From assembly GCF_014633365.1 (NCBI RefSeq), contig NC_068338.1, positions 16,626,616-16,690,615 of the forward strand: DNA of 64,000 bases. The letters run 5' to 3'. Position numbers and translations under genes: made by a program. The notes beneath the pieces are model-generated. The model searched no databases, was not told the origin of the DNA, and was given only the letters and a program-made list of their open reading frames with translations. Every line of letters starts with the position of its first letter. Position 1 is the stretch's first letter. Shown in pieces: positions 45,077 to 56,027 of the stretch. Origin of the DNA: Diospyros lotus (taxonomy: Eukaryota > Streptophyta > Magnoliopsida > Ericales > Ebenaceae).

Positions 45077-46116
45077 AAGGTTGACTCCAATGATTGCAAA
45101 ATTTGCTTGCCAACCCAAAAAATGAGGAGCCAAATCAAGATTTTCAGCTCCAACGGAGCTCGCCATAGCCACTTTCCCTCGCCAAAAATTTGGCAACTGT
45201 AACAAGCCTCACCACAATTGGGGATCAAAATCTCATCGCCATCTCTCCCCCACCCCCAATCGCCCAATGACCATCAACAAGGGAAGAGAAAGAACCAGAC
45301 GTGGCGAAGGCTGAATCGGCCGAAGAAGATGAGTTGCAGACGAAGGCGAAGGCGAAATTGGCTGAAGAAGAGACATTGAAGAAGTGGCGACAGCAGATCC
45401 GACAAAGACAGCCAGAGAAGACAAGTTGTAGGCACGGCGAATGAGTTGCAAACACCAAATCTGGTTGCGGGGAGGAGTAGAACAAGCAGCAATAGTGGCA
45501 ACGGCTTCTTCTTTTTCTTCATCGAGCAGATCGAACACTTATGTGATTTTTGGGTATTTTGTATTTATTTTTGTATTGGATGAGTGATATTGTATATTTG
45601 TGATTATTGATTTTGTGTATATGCGTATTTGATTATTAATTTTGTGTATGCATGTATATGATTATTTTGTATATTTGATTTTTAATTTCTATATTTGATT
45701 ATAAATTTTATATATGTGTATTTAATTATTGATTATGTGTATGTGTATCTAATTATTTTGTGTATTTGATCATTCATTTTGATTATTTCGTGTATTTGAT
45801 TATTTGATCATTCAAACAATTTTGTTAAATAATTGTTTTTAAAAAATATTAGTAAATTGATTTAAAAATATATTAAATATTATTAATACTTCATACCGTA
45901 ATATTTATTATTAAATTATAAAATAAATAATAAATTTTTATAGTAGTGAAAATTATATGTAAGGTAAAATAAATAGAATTGAAGTTTATTACTAAATAAA
46001 TGAAATAAAGTGTGCAGTTGAAGCAGACACAATTTTCAAGGCAAAATCGGAATATGAAGTGAATTGTTTATAATATAATAGGGAGTATGATAGAGATTGT
46101 TGTTGGAGTTAGCCTT
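45077..46116. mobile_element. Possible Mutator-like / Pack-type element
   Basis: Outer ends are imperfect inverted repeats: AAGGTTGACTCCAATGATTG at 45077 and, in reverse complement, AAGGCTAACTCCAACAACAA at 46116. The left third (45100-45540) is GC-richer and has overlapping open frames on the minus strand (one of 101 codons at 45233-45538, rich in Ser, Pro and Leu); the rest is AT-rich. No transposase and no clear target duplication were seen. It could be a non-autonomous element with captured sequence, or chance. Confidence 0.3.
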
Positions 46117-47099
46117 AAAGGATTATTAATAGACAATAAGGTAGCGTTTCTTAAAATGAGCAAAATAAGGGAGTATCAAGATAAGGTTGGAATGCTTTCC
46201 AGACCAAAATATGGAATGGTAAAGATAAGACTGGAAAGCATTTCAAGATTTATATCAGACTGTTTGTTAATTTTTTTAGAATTCATTGAGAATTGTACTT
46301 TTTTTTTCCATATGTTTGTTAAATGCATATGATAAGCACTAAGATAAAGGTTTTTTTACCAAAATATCCCTATTACCAAATTCATTAAAAACTATATGTT
46401 AACATCAACAACAAATTTATGATTAAAATAGTGTTTTATGATTAATGTAAATTGTCAAAAAATTAAAATTAAAATTAAAAATAGTGTTTTATTTTATAAA
46501 TCCATTTTCAAAAATAGATTCTAAAAAGACTCAGCAAGTAGAAATAATTATTGGTGGAATTACAATAATTCCACAAATAATTAAAAATTGCCAAAACATA
46601 TTTTCATAATAGATAATAAAATATAAAATTAAATAAAATAATTTAAAAAATCAATGAAAGGAATTTGTATTAGATAATAAAATATATATAGAGAGAGAGA
46701 GAAATTTAAATTTTAAAAATCGGTGAAAAGAATATTTGATTTAAATTTTAAAAATTGCCAAAACATATGGAAATTTAAAAATATATTAAATGACATTAAT
46801 TATAAGACTTAAATAAATGAGTTCTTTTAAAACCAACCCTATTGTAAAAATAAGACTTAATAAATTTAAATTTTAAAAATGTATTAAATGACATTAATTA
46901 TCTTACAAGGAGCATATGGATAATTTAAGCTTATCTGTAAAATATCAGAGAAATTTATCTGGAGGGGGCAGATAAATTTATTCATAAAAAGTAAGATAAG
47001 AAGTCACGTTAGGGTTTTTCCGGGGAAGGTCAGATAAGTTTAACAAATGCATTGGGAAGGGCAAACATCCAGAATACTTCTCATATCTGATCTTTTTCA
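46117..47099. other. Very AT-rich sequence, no gene recognised
   Basis: Contains short A/T-rich repeats (TTTAAATTTTAAAAAT repeated between 46690 and 46880) and a GAGAGAGAGAGA run near 46691. No coding signal. Confidence 0.4.
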
Positions 47100-47186
47100 C
47101 CCCATATATTGGTTAACAAACACTATCTAAGTTGATAGAACCCTACTCTAATGAGAATTCCTTTCTAACTAGGATTCCTTGGTGAA
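47100..47186 (-). mobile_element. LTR remnant of gypsy G3, left of copia C5
   Basis: Sequence up to GGATTCCTTGGTGAA appears to continue, on the minus strand, the LTR of G3 that starts at 52207 and is split by C5. Borders are uncertain. Confidence 0.3.
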
Positions 47187-47373
47187 TGTTATCTATAGAA
47201 ACTAGACGCTAGAGCATTCAATATTATAAGAATAGACTACATAGGATAGTTAACTCTATAAATATAGAAAGTAGAATATCCTAAGCACAATCCTAGGATC
47301 TAGAATGTATATATATAATAATGTAATGTGTTTGCAATATACATAAAATACCGAAGATTTTTCTCTCTTTACA
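47187..47373 (+). mobile_element. 5' LTR of copia C5
   Basis: TGTTATCTATAGAAAC to CTCTCTTTACA. The 3' copy at 51838-52037 has small indels. Followed directly by the primer-binding site. Confidence 0.85.
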
Positions 47374-47386
47374 TGGTATCAGAGCC
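47374..47386 (+). promoter_or_regulatory. Primer-binding site of copia C5 (initiator tRNA-Met)
   Basis: TGGTATCAGAGCC abuts the LTR end. Confidence 0.85.
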
Positions 47387-47770
47387 AGCCTGTTTGCCCT
47401 AGTTGAGCAAGCCCTTCTGCTTGAGTTGAAGCAATCCCTTTCGTGCCCAAGGTCTGATCACGAGGTGTAGTTCCATGCCCAAGTGAGCCTAGTTGTGCTT
47501 GGTGTGCTTACAACCGTTCTATTCACAATCCTATTTGAGTTGCAGTTGTGGTGGATCTTGTTGAATCCCGACAATGTAGTGAGTCGAGTTCCTAGTGGAT
47601 ACTCAAGTATCGACTCTTTCAAGTTTCTAGCAGCTAGTTGTGTTCTTGGTGGTGACCCAAGTATCAATTCTTCCCTATATTGTTCTTATTCTAGCCCCCA
47701 GTTTCTACATGTTCCAATCATCTAATCCATCATGTTGGTCCAATTGAGTTAATTGGGTGTAGTTCTTGAT

Positions 47771-48660
47771 GGCAGCACATGAAACAAAAACAACTAATGC
47801 TACCGAATAGGTAGATGCCAAGGAGGTAAAGACTATGATTTCTGATGTCATTCCCATGACAACAAAATCACATAATATAAACTCAATGGTAGGAACTATT
47901 TAGACTAGAGCAAAATCATTAGGGTATACATTCACAACATTGAAAGAGATGACCACCTCACTGATAAACTGCCATCTAATGCTACTGCAAAGAAGGCATG
48001 GTTGAGTGAGGATGCCAAGATATTTCTACAAATTCGAAACTCTATCGACACTAAGGTAATTGGTCTAATAAATCATTGTGAATTTGTTAAAGAGATTATG
48101 TATTACCTAGACATTTTATACTCCGAGGAAGGTAATGTCTCTCGCATCTATGATGTATGAAAGGAGTTTTACCACCCAGAGAAACAGGATAGGACCCTTA
48201 CGAAATATTTTATGGACTTCAAACGAGTGTATGAAGAGTTGAATTCTCTTCTTCCATTTAGCACCAATGTAAATACGCAGTAGTCTCAGCGCGAAACAGG
48301 TGGCTGTTATGAGTTTTCTGGCAAGATTACCAAAAGAATTTGATGCTGCTCGAATGCAAATTTTATCTAGCCAGAAGCTTAGATAGCTCCATGATATTTT
48401 ACTAGGATTCTACTAGCAAAAAATTCTCATCTCCCTCTAGGTACCAATTTTGCTTTCGTAAGTTACAATAATTGGACTGCAAATGAACATCGTGGTGAAA
48501 AAGGTGGTTGGAGTGGTCGCGAAGGGAGGCACAATGGTGATACTAGTGGCAGTGGGGGGTCGCGGTTTTGATAGTAGCAGCAAACCTTCGTGTTATCACT
48601 GCAGTAAGGTTAGTCACACTAAACATACCTGCTAGAAACTTCATCGAAAACCTCATAGCT
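47771..48660 (+). pseudogene. Gag of copia C5, degenerate
   Basis: Opens MAAHETKTTNATE near 47771. Later pieces are VMSFLARLPKEFDAARMQIL near 48310 and the CCHC zinc knuckle CYHCSKVSHTKHTC near 48592. Several stops and shifts. Confidence 0.75.
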
Positions 48661-48839
48661 GCAAGTTGCCAAAACTGCTGCTCATGATAAGAGCACTTCA
48701 CCTTCTGAACAAACAGTTCTGAATTCTGCCAATGAATACGCTCGTTTTACCCAATACCAGGCCTCCAAATCATCTATCAACACCTCGACAGCCATTGGTG
48801 ATAGCTCAGGTAATCCTACTACATGTCTTATGTCATCCT

Positions 48840-49190
48840 CTGCCAAATGGGTCATTGATTTCGATACTACAAATCATATGACGAGTGACCCAAGTATTCT
48901 TTCATCCTTTGATTCCCAAATGTGACATTGGCTAATGGGTCCATTGCGTCTGTAATAGGTTCTGGGCTTACCTATCCTACTCCATCTCTTTCATTGTCAT
49001 CTGTTTTATGCCTACCTAATTTCTCTTTTAATTTACTCTCTATTAGTAAGCTCACTTGTGTCCTTAATTGTTGTGTCTCATTTTTTCCTACCCATTGTGT
49101 CTTTTGGGATCTTACGACGAAGAAGATTATTGGTAAAGGATATGAGTCCAGTGGTCTATATATCTCCTTGACACTATTGCTACCCCACTA
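48840..49190 (+). pseudogene. Protease and pre-integrase of copia C5
   Basis: WVIDFDTTNHMTSDPSI near 48850 corresponds to the copia protease box W(I/V)(L/I)DSGATDHMT, with DSG changed to DFD. Then LANGSIASVIGSGLTYPTPS, VLCLPNFSFNLLSISKLT and KIIGKGYESSGLY. Confidence 0.8.
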
Positions 49191-50570
49191 GTCCCACAAC
49201 CAGCCACTTGCTCAAGTATCCTCTCTCCACTAGATTTCCAATGTCGTCCGGGACATCCCTCCTTGTTGAAGAAGATGTCTCCTCATTTGTCTTCTTTATC
49301 TCATTTAGAATGTGAGTCTTGTCAATTTACAAAACACCACTATATGTCTTACTCCCCTTGAATTAATAAACGCAATTCGTCTCCTTTTACGTTAGTCCAT
49401 TTCGATGTTTGGGGTCCTTGTCTTGTACCTTCCAAGTCTGGATATCGGTATTTTGTAACCTTCGTTGACGATTATTCTCGTGTTACGTGGCTCTATTTAA
49501 TGAAAACTCGCTCTGAATTATTTTCTATATTTCATTCCTTCCTTGCTAAGATCCAAACACAGTTTATACTAATGTGCGTGTTTTACGTAGCGATAATGCC
49601 ACTAAATATATTTCTACCTAATTTACCACTTTTCTCTCACCACATGGCATTCTTCATGAATCATCTTGTGTTGATACCCCACCCCAAAATGATGTTGCCG
49701 AAAGAAAAAATAGACATCTCTTGGAAATTGTTCGAGCTCTTCTTTTCCACATGAAAGTTCCTAAACCATTTTGGGCTGATGCAATCTCTACTACTTGCTT
49801 CTTGATTAACCGCATGCCTTTGTTTGTCCTTGGGGGGAATATTCCCTACTCTTTCTTATTTCCTTCTCAATCTCTCTTCCCTATTGAACCTCGTGTCTTT
49901 GGTTACACTTGTTTTTTCCGTGATGTCTATCCTTACTTGTCTAAGTTGGACCCCAAATCTCTCAAGTGTGTTTTTCTTGAATACTCCCATACTCAGAAAG
50001 GGTATTACTGTTTTTCTCCTACTCCTGGTCGGTACTTGGTCTCTGCTGATGTTACTATCATTGAGACCTTTCCCTTCTTCCTTATCTCCACTAATCATGA
50101 GTATTCCCATGGGGATTATGACATCTTGGTCTACACTGTGACTACTCGCGTTGCTCTACCTATGTCTCCTAACCCACCTATTCTTCAAGTGTATTCTTGT
50201 AGGGCTCAGTCTACTTCACATCCTCCACCAACTTCTTCTTCGTCTGTGAATCCTCCTACATCCACTACTACCCCGGTTCTTCCATCTACTGATTTGAGCC
50301 TTGATCTTCCCATCGCTCTTCACAAAGATAAACGCCAATGTACTCATCCTATATCTTCTTTTACACATTTATCTCCTTTCCTTCAATGCTTTATTTCATC
50401 TTTAGATTCTGTCACGATTCCTAAATGTTTATCTGAAGCTCTCTCTCACCTTGGTTATCGTACGACTATGGTTGATGAGATGCGAGCCTTGGGTGAGAAT
50501 GGTACTTGGGATCTTGTTCCTTTACCTCCTGAGAAGACAGCTATTGGATGAAAATGAATATTTGTTGTCA
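49190..50570 (+). pseudogene. Integrase of copia C5
   Basis: In shifting frames: FTLVHFDVWGPCLVPSKSGY, FVTFVDDYSRVTWLYLMKTR, and NRHLLEIVRALLFHMKVPKP near 49710 after PPQNDVAERKNRHL. Then a long frame 49721-50551 with FWADAISTTCFLINRMPLFV and a Ser/Pro/Thr-rich linker up to MVDEMRALGENGTWDLVPL. Confidence 0.85.
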
Positions 50571-51820
50571 AGGTTAATCCTGAGGGTTATATGGCTCGGC
50601 TTAAAGCCCGTCTAGTTGCTAAAGGGTATGCTCAGATGTATGGTGTTGATTATTATGATACTTTTTCTTTACTGGCTAAACTTGCTTTTGTTCGCTTATT
50701 TGTCTCTTTGGTAGCTACTAATGATTGGCCTTTTTATCAATTCATAATGCTTTTTCTTCATGGTGATTTACAAGAGGAAGTCTATATGGAGCAACCACTT
50801 GGTTTTGTTGCTTAGAGGGAGTCAGGAAAGGTCTGTAAACTTCGAAAATCTGTTTATGGTTTAAAATAGAATCCTCGTGTTTGGTTTGGGCAGTTTAACG
50901 CGGTAGTTCAAGAGTTTGGACTTAAAAAAGTTCTTGTGATCATTTTGTGTTTTATCAACAATCAAAGGCTGGTATAATATTGTTACTCATATACGTTGAT
51001 GATATTGTTATCATAGGGAGTGATAATGCAAGCAATATAGCTCTTAGTCCTTCATCCAGTTGTGATTCCAAACCAAGGACTTGGGAGAGTTAAAACATTT
51101 CTTGGGAATTGAAGTAACGAGATCTAAAAAAGGTGTATTTCTCTCCCAACGTAAATATGTCCTTGATCTTTTGACTGAAATAGGGAAGTTAGGAGTCAAA
51201 CCATGTAGTGCGCCAATGATTACAAACTTGCAACTTACAGTAAATGGAGGAAAGTTGTTTGAAAATCTTGAAATGTATAGAAGATTGGTTGGGAAACTGA
51301 ACTATCTAACTGTGACTCGTCCTAATATCGTTTATCCTATTAGCATTGTAAGTCAATTTAGGTCCTCTCCCATAATGGTTCATTAGACTGCTTTAGAGCG
51401 GATTTTGTGCTATCTCAAAGGAGCCCCAAGACATGGCATATTATATAAAAATCATGGGCACTCTAATATTGAATGTTTGTCTGGTGCAGAATCAGAATAT
51501 CAAGCAACGACACAGTCAACATGTGAACTTGTGTGGATCTATCAATTGATGAGTGAAATTGGATTGAGCAACTCTCTACCTATGAAGTTATGGTGTGATA
51601 ATCAAACTGCTCTTCATATTGCATCAAATCAAATTTTCCACGAGAGAACCAAACACATTGAAGTTGATTGTCATTTCATCTGAGAAAAGATCCAGGAAAA
51701 CATCACATCAACTAGTCATATGAAGACAGGCGAACAACTAGGTGATACATTCACAAAAGTATTGAATGGTTTTAGAATTGACTATCTATGTAATAAGCTG
51801 GGAATGATTAACATTTATGC
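50571..51820 (+). pseudogene. Reverse transcriptase / RNase H of copia C5
   Basis: MARLKARLVAKGYAQMYGVD near 50591, LHGDLQEEVYMEQPLGF near 50757, catalytic box YVDDIVIIGSD near 50994 intact, LKHFLGIEVTRSKKGVFLSQ, KLNYLTVTRPNIV, then RNase H with AESEYQATTQSTCELVWI and NQTALHIASNQIFHERTKHI. The segment around the RNase H start (ADWAG..STSGYC) is missing between 51470 and 51485. Ends at CTTGAGAAGGAG before the LTR. Confidence 0.85.
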
Positions 51821-51837
51821 TCCACCTTGAGAAGGAG

Positions 51838-52037
51838 TGTTATCTATAGAAACTATATATAGAAACTAGACAGCTAGAGCATTCAATATTGTAATAATAG
51901 AATATGTAGGATAGTTAACTCTGTAAATATAAAAGTAGAATATCCTAGGCACAATCCTAGGATCTAGAATGTATATATAATGGTGTAATGTCTCTCTACA
52001 ATATATAGAAAATATAGAATATTTTTCTCTCTTTACA
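51838..52037 (+). mobile_element. 3' LTR of copia C5
   Basis: TGTTATCTATAG to CTCTTTACA. Differs from the 5' LTR by a duplicated ATAGAAACTATAT stretch and substitutions. Flanks GTGAA and GTAAT agree at only three of five bases. Confidence 0.85.
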
Positions 52038-52207
52038 GTAATTAATCTAATAAAGATAATCCTAATCTAATTAGGATTCTAGGACAAAAGAAACTAAAAG
52101 TAACTAAGAAACAAATTAAAATAAAAAAATTAATAAAACAATATTAATTTCTACTTTTACACCTAAAATATTATTTCCTGAAATATTTGTCTCTATGATC
52201 TTCATCA
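52038..52207 (-). mobile_element. 3' LTR of gypsy G3, interrupted by C5
   Basis: Minus strand ACTGGGGGGAGAA (polypurine tract, 52208-52220) is followed by TGATGAAGATCATAG. The LTR is cut at 52037 by the C5 insertion. Confidence 0.55.
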
Positions 52208-52950
52208 TTCTCCCCCCAGTTTAAAAGAACTAACTCTAACGAGTTGGACTATAAATACCACTCTAAAATCCTCTTCAATAATCCAAGTGTTATCAAAATC
52301 TAGTCGATCTTTCCATTTGACAAGAAAACAGTGATGACCACCACCACGAGAAGAAGCCACAATCTCATCGTTAATCATAACATCAATCACATCCTTTTGT
52401 TGCTATATACGTGACATACAAGGAACCTGGTGACCTATAGGAACACTAATTGGCACGAAAGGAGGCTCAAATGTGCCCTGGTAAGGAGTTAAATCTTCCA
52501 CATTGAAAACATGACTAATATACATATTATTAGGTAAGTAAAGTAAATAAGCATTTGGTCCCAGTTTTCGAATGATAGGAAAGGGGCCACTAGCTCAAGC
52601 ATGTAGTTTCTTTAAGGAATGTTTAGGGAAGCGCTCGGGGTGAATATGAATCATGACATAGTCACCTTCGATAAATTCTCGAGCCCCATGACGTATATCA
52701 AAAGCAAGTTTATAGTCAACATTGCTCATTGCAATTATCCTTCTAATCTCAACATGAAGATCATGGATGTGGTGGGTAAAATTTTCAATAGGTCCAGAAA
52801 TTTGGGCATTTGGGGGTAACGATACAAGATCAATAGGAGTTCGAGAGGAGTAACCATGAACAATCTCAAAAGGACTTTCCCAGTAGACCTATTAATAGAG
52901 TTGTTATATGCAAGCTCCAAACTCCTAGAGGAAATTAAAGGGGATTCCCT
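52208..52950 (-). pseudogene. Integrase C-terminus and chromodomain of gypsy G3
   Basis: Minus strand LELAYNNSINRSTGK near 52920, SPFEIVHGYSSRTPIDLVSL in another frame, GDYVMIHIHPERFPKHSLKK, PFPIIRKLGPNAYLLYLPNN, FNVEDLTPYQG, then a chromodomain segment GHHCFLVKWKDRLDFDNTWI and EEDFR. Only the 3' end of the element remains. Confidence 0.75.
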
Positions 52951-53599
52951 AGCTATGATAGCTAACCTGTATCCACTTTCTTGATAGTCTTTTTCAAATG
53001 CCTTAGGAGCTATCGAATGAATGTGTTTTTTACTAGGGATTGGTGGTGCTGGCTTGGGCTTGGTCCTAGTGCCTCTACTAAAAGGTTTAGAAGGGATCAA
53101 TCTAAGTTTCTTACCTTAAAGATAAAGGAATTTTCTCGGTTATTGGTAAGGTTGTATTATTCACACATGCAACCTTAAATGGTTTTGAAAATATCCCAAC
53201 AACCTTATCACTTGGTTTTCGGCTATCAAGATTTCAACTTTTTAATTTTTCCAACAATATACAATGGGCTGCACTTTCTAAGAAAGAGTGCAGATCCTAA
53301 ATCAAAGGAATTGATTCCTAAATAAAGGATTCAGATCAATCAATCCTATCCCAAATTATGGGAATAAATTAGGAAAAGAAAAATAGGAAAGAATTAATTT
53401 TCATCAAAGATAGAGAAGATATAGGCTGGCGGCTGCAAGGTTGTCGTGAATAATCGTTAACAAAGATAATAACTATTGTTCATCATAAGAACTAGAAACA
53501 ATTACACTAAACAGGGAGTAGGAAAATCTGAGAGTGCAATAAATTTTAGCTAGTTATTGAGGTACATAAATAGAGAGCATAAGTGAACATTTCTAGTAC
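52951..53599. other. Intron sequence between G3 and exon 53600-53709
   Basis: Nothing recognised. Part of a 24-kb intron. Confidence 0.4.
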
Positions 53600-53709
53600 C
53601 TGTGAAGCATGTAGAGGTTACGAATTCTCCTATTGGCATCAGGTGACAAGTACTTCCCATTCTCTCGATCAAGATCAAGTTGCAAAGGGAACTCATAATA
53701 GTCATTTAT
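53600..53709 (-). CDS. UBP12/13-like: UBP12/13-like exon, EFPLQLDLDRENGKYLSPDA segment
   Basis: Encodes INDYYEFPLQLDLDRENGKY, then LSPDANRRIRNLYMLH. The family reads INDRYEFPLQLDLDRENGKYLSPDAD..VRNLYTLHSVLVHSGG. Acceptor TTGTATAG, donor CACAG|GTACTAG. It ends in phase 2 and is completed by T of exon 29288-29362, giving His-Ser. This is the most upstream exon recognised. Confidence 0.92.
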
Positions 53710-54982
53710 CTATACAACAAGACCAATAGAATATTACATCAAAGGGAGTCCATTCTCAAAAATAGTATTTTTGGCCATCATTTAAAGTATCAAATATGAC
53801 AATTATAGTAAATTCAAGTTAAATCATTGATTAAATAGCTTTCTGTAGTTATGTCTCATAGGAGAAGGCAAATTGTAAATCACACAATTCATATGATTTA
53901 ATAAGTCAACCTTTAGCAGGCCAATTATAGTTGAGGGATAGAGCCAAACATGATAAAATAAAAACGCAAGTACATAACCATTCACATGTCAAAAACGAAC
54001 AAATAGATTCCGATAAAAACTATCAATCATATGTAGGCAACAGAAGCAAGTGCATTTTGCCTATAACAGAAGATTGTTTGGCTTGCATATGCAAGGCAAT
54101 TGCACCCTCTTCCTAAAAGGCTATCTTGCAATCTCTTGGACACTTCTCAAAGATGTGAGAAACATGAGTCTTTGAAGTTGGGCCCATCATTTTACAAGTA
54201 AGAGCCACATCATAGATTTAAAAAAATAAGTTCAAACTTAATTATCAAACTAAAACAATATTGATTTCTCTCCATCAGTAGTACTTCATTATAAATTGTT
54301 AATTTCAACAATATTAATGCCAAAAATAATTCATTATATTTTAGCATGATAAAAATTAAGGTAAATTAAATTGACCTCCCCTAAGGCTCGTTGAATTCAA
54401 GGCGCCTTCCCTCCATTTTAGGAGTCTATAAAGACCACCCCTACCATTAAAAAATGGAGTGAATTAACCATTTTACCCTGATTTTTCTCTCATTTCTTTC
54501 TTTGTCCTCTCATTCTAATCTCTAGAAAAATTTAAAAAAATAATAATAATAAACACTGGTGGTGGTTGGCAATGGCAGCTGGCCACCACCAATGGTTGCC
54601 AGTGAACTCGAGTCACATTGTGGCTTGGTTTGATCTTGCAAGGGGGTTCAAGAAACCCCAACAACAATTGGTAGGGTTTTGAATTGGGATTCAATACTAA
54701 AGAAAAGTAAAGAGAGAAGGGAGGGAGATCTATTGTAACACCCAAATTTTTACAAAGAGACAAATAGGAAGGAAACCCAAATCCAAGAGGAAATAGGATT
54801 TCTAAAGCCATTGTAGATTAGGATAATTTAAAGTTTTAAAAAAAAATGGAGCTGAATTCAGATTATGAATTGAGATTGAGATAAGAGCGATTATCCTAGT
54901 TGTGAAGGGATTTAAATGGGGCTTGAATCTTGAATTAAACATGATTAAGTCTGGGATAAATAAAGAAATATCATAATATATA
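53710..54982. other. No gene recognised
   Basis: Presumably the next upstream intron of the protease gene. AT-rich. Open frames at 54515-55095 on the minus strand lack motifs. Confidence 0.4.
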
Positions 54983-55357
54983 GGGTAAATTATATGAAAC
55001 CCCCCTACACTTAGGGTCATGTGCAACTTACCCCCTGTGCTTTCGATTGCATCAAAAAACCCCCCTCGCACTTTCAAAATGTTGCAATTAACCATAATTT
55101 GTTGTTATTTTACATAATTTTGTACAATAATCTACATACAAAATACAAAATTCTAAATATATAATTTCAATATATCAAAAAATATAAAATTTTGCATTAA
55201 TCAACCAATAGATTGCATAAAATTATGTAAAATAATAACAAATTGTGGCTGATTGCAACATTTTGAAAGTGCAAGGAGGTTTTTTTATGCAATCAAAAGC
55301 ATAGGAGGGTAAGTTGCACATGACCCTAAGTGCAGGAGGGTTTCATATAATTTACCC
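54983..55357. mobile_element. 375-bp MITE with long TIRs and 9-bp target duplication (Mutator-like)
   Basis: The ends GGGTAAATTATATGAAACCC and its inverted copy extend inward for more than 100 bp (including CTTAGGGTCATGTGCAACTT on both sides), around an AT-rich centre. TAATATATA flanks both ends (54974-54982 and 55358-55366). Nine-base duplications fit Mutator-like elements, though this one is AT-only. Confidence 0.8.
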
Positions 55358-55681
55358 TAATATATATGAAAAAAATTATAGGAAAAGAATTTAAGAACGA
55401 ATAGGATTGACTCAAAGGGATAAATTAGAGAAATCAGAAACATATATGGATATTATCTTAACATGATTTGATAAGGATTAGGATTAATTATTATGGAATT
55501 GAAAATCAAAGAGAAAATTGAATCCAAAACCAAAAGGGATTTGGATCAAACCTAAGGGGCTTATACATACAAGCTTAGAAGATTATTAAATCATTAAACT
55601 TTTGAACTGTGAGAATTAATGAGAAGCAAAGTTGATGGATAATTGTGGATTTTCTCTATAAAGGTTATTCTTGTACTAGTA

Positions 55682-56027
55682 TGTCATGAACCTAGGTTAA
55701 GAATGGAATTTGGAAGAAATCGGGGAAGATAGAATACAAAAGAAGGGAGAAATCAGAAGAACAGAGAAATATCAGGGAGAATTAGAGCAGAAAGAACCAA
55801 GAGAGAGAGAACAGAGAGAATTGGGAAAGAATCAGAGAAGTTGAGAGAGAAATAGATTTCTATTATCATTCAACAATCCTAATCCTCTATGTTTTAGCCT
55901 ATTTATAGGCTTACTAGACTTTCAATTATAATACAACTGAAAGGTACAAATAGAGAAAGCAACAAAGTATAACAAGAAAGAAATACATCTATTCTACAAT
56001 TACTATTACATCCTCGGGGTCATAACA
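55682..56027 (-). mobile_element. Solo LTR (gypsy-type), 5-bp duplication TAGTA
   Basis: Minus orientation TGTTATGACCCCGAGG to CCTAGGTTCATGACA, related to the plus-strand solo LTR at 6350-6679 (both have CCTATAAATAGGCT). TAGTA lies on both sides (55677-55681, 56028-56032). Confidence 0.85.

Larger units (their letters stand above)
7135..53709 (-). other. UBP12/13-like: Ubiquitin-specific protease gene, UBP12/UBP13 (USP7-like) family, partial, >46 kb
   Basis: Twelve minus-strand exons read in order as the catalytic-domain second half and following region of plant UBP12/UBP13. Family members remove ubiquitin from proteins; full-length forms have an N-terminal MATH domain, a Cys/His/Asp protease domain and C-terminal ubiquitin-like repeats. 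Exons, 5' to 3': 53600-53709, 29288-29362, 28546-28624, 28273-28398, 28102-28182, 27879-27998, 25566-25688, 22890-22967, 22679-22767, 22488-22596, 7330-7398 and 7135-7246. The first eleven have no stop, GT..AG borders and matching phases. The His box HSGGAHGGHYYAF is intact. The MATH and Cys-box exons are absent and presumably lie right of the window. The last exon has an acceptor out of register by one base, and the C-terminal ubiquitin-like half was not found. The gene may be functional with a new 3' end, or a degrading copy. Confidence 0.75.

Noticed and set aside
45233..45538. 101-codon minus-strand frame as a host gene
   Set aside because: Three overlapping frames are open in the same stretch, reflecting composition; kept only as part of a possible Pack-type element.
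47182..52042. 5-bp target duplication around copia C5
   Set aside because: GTGAA and GTAAT share only three bases; not convincing.
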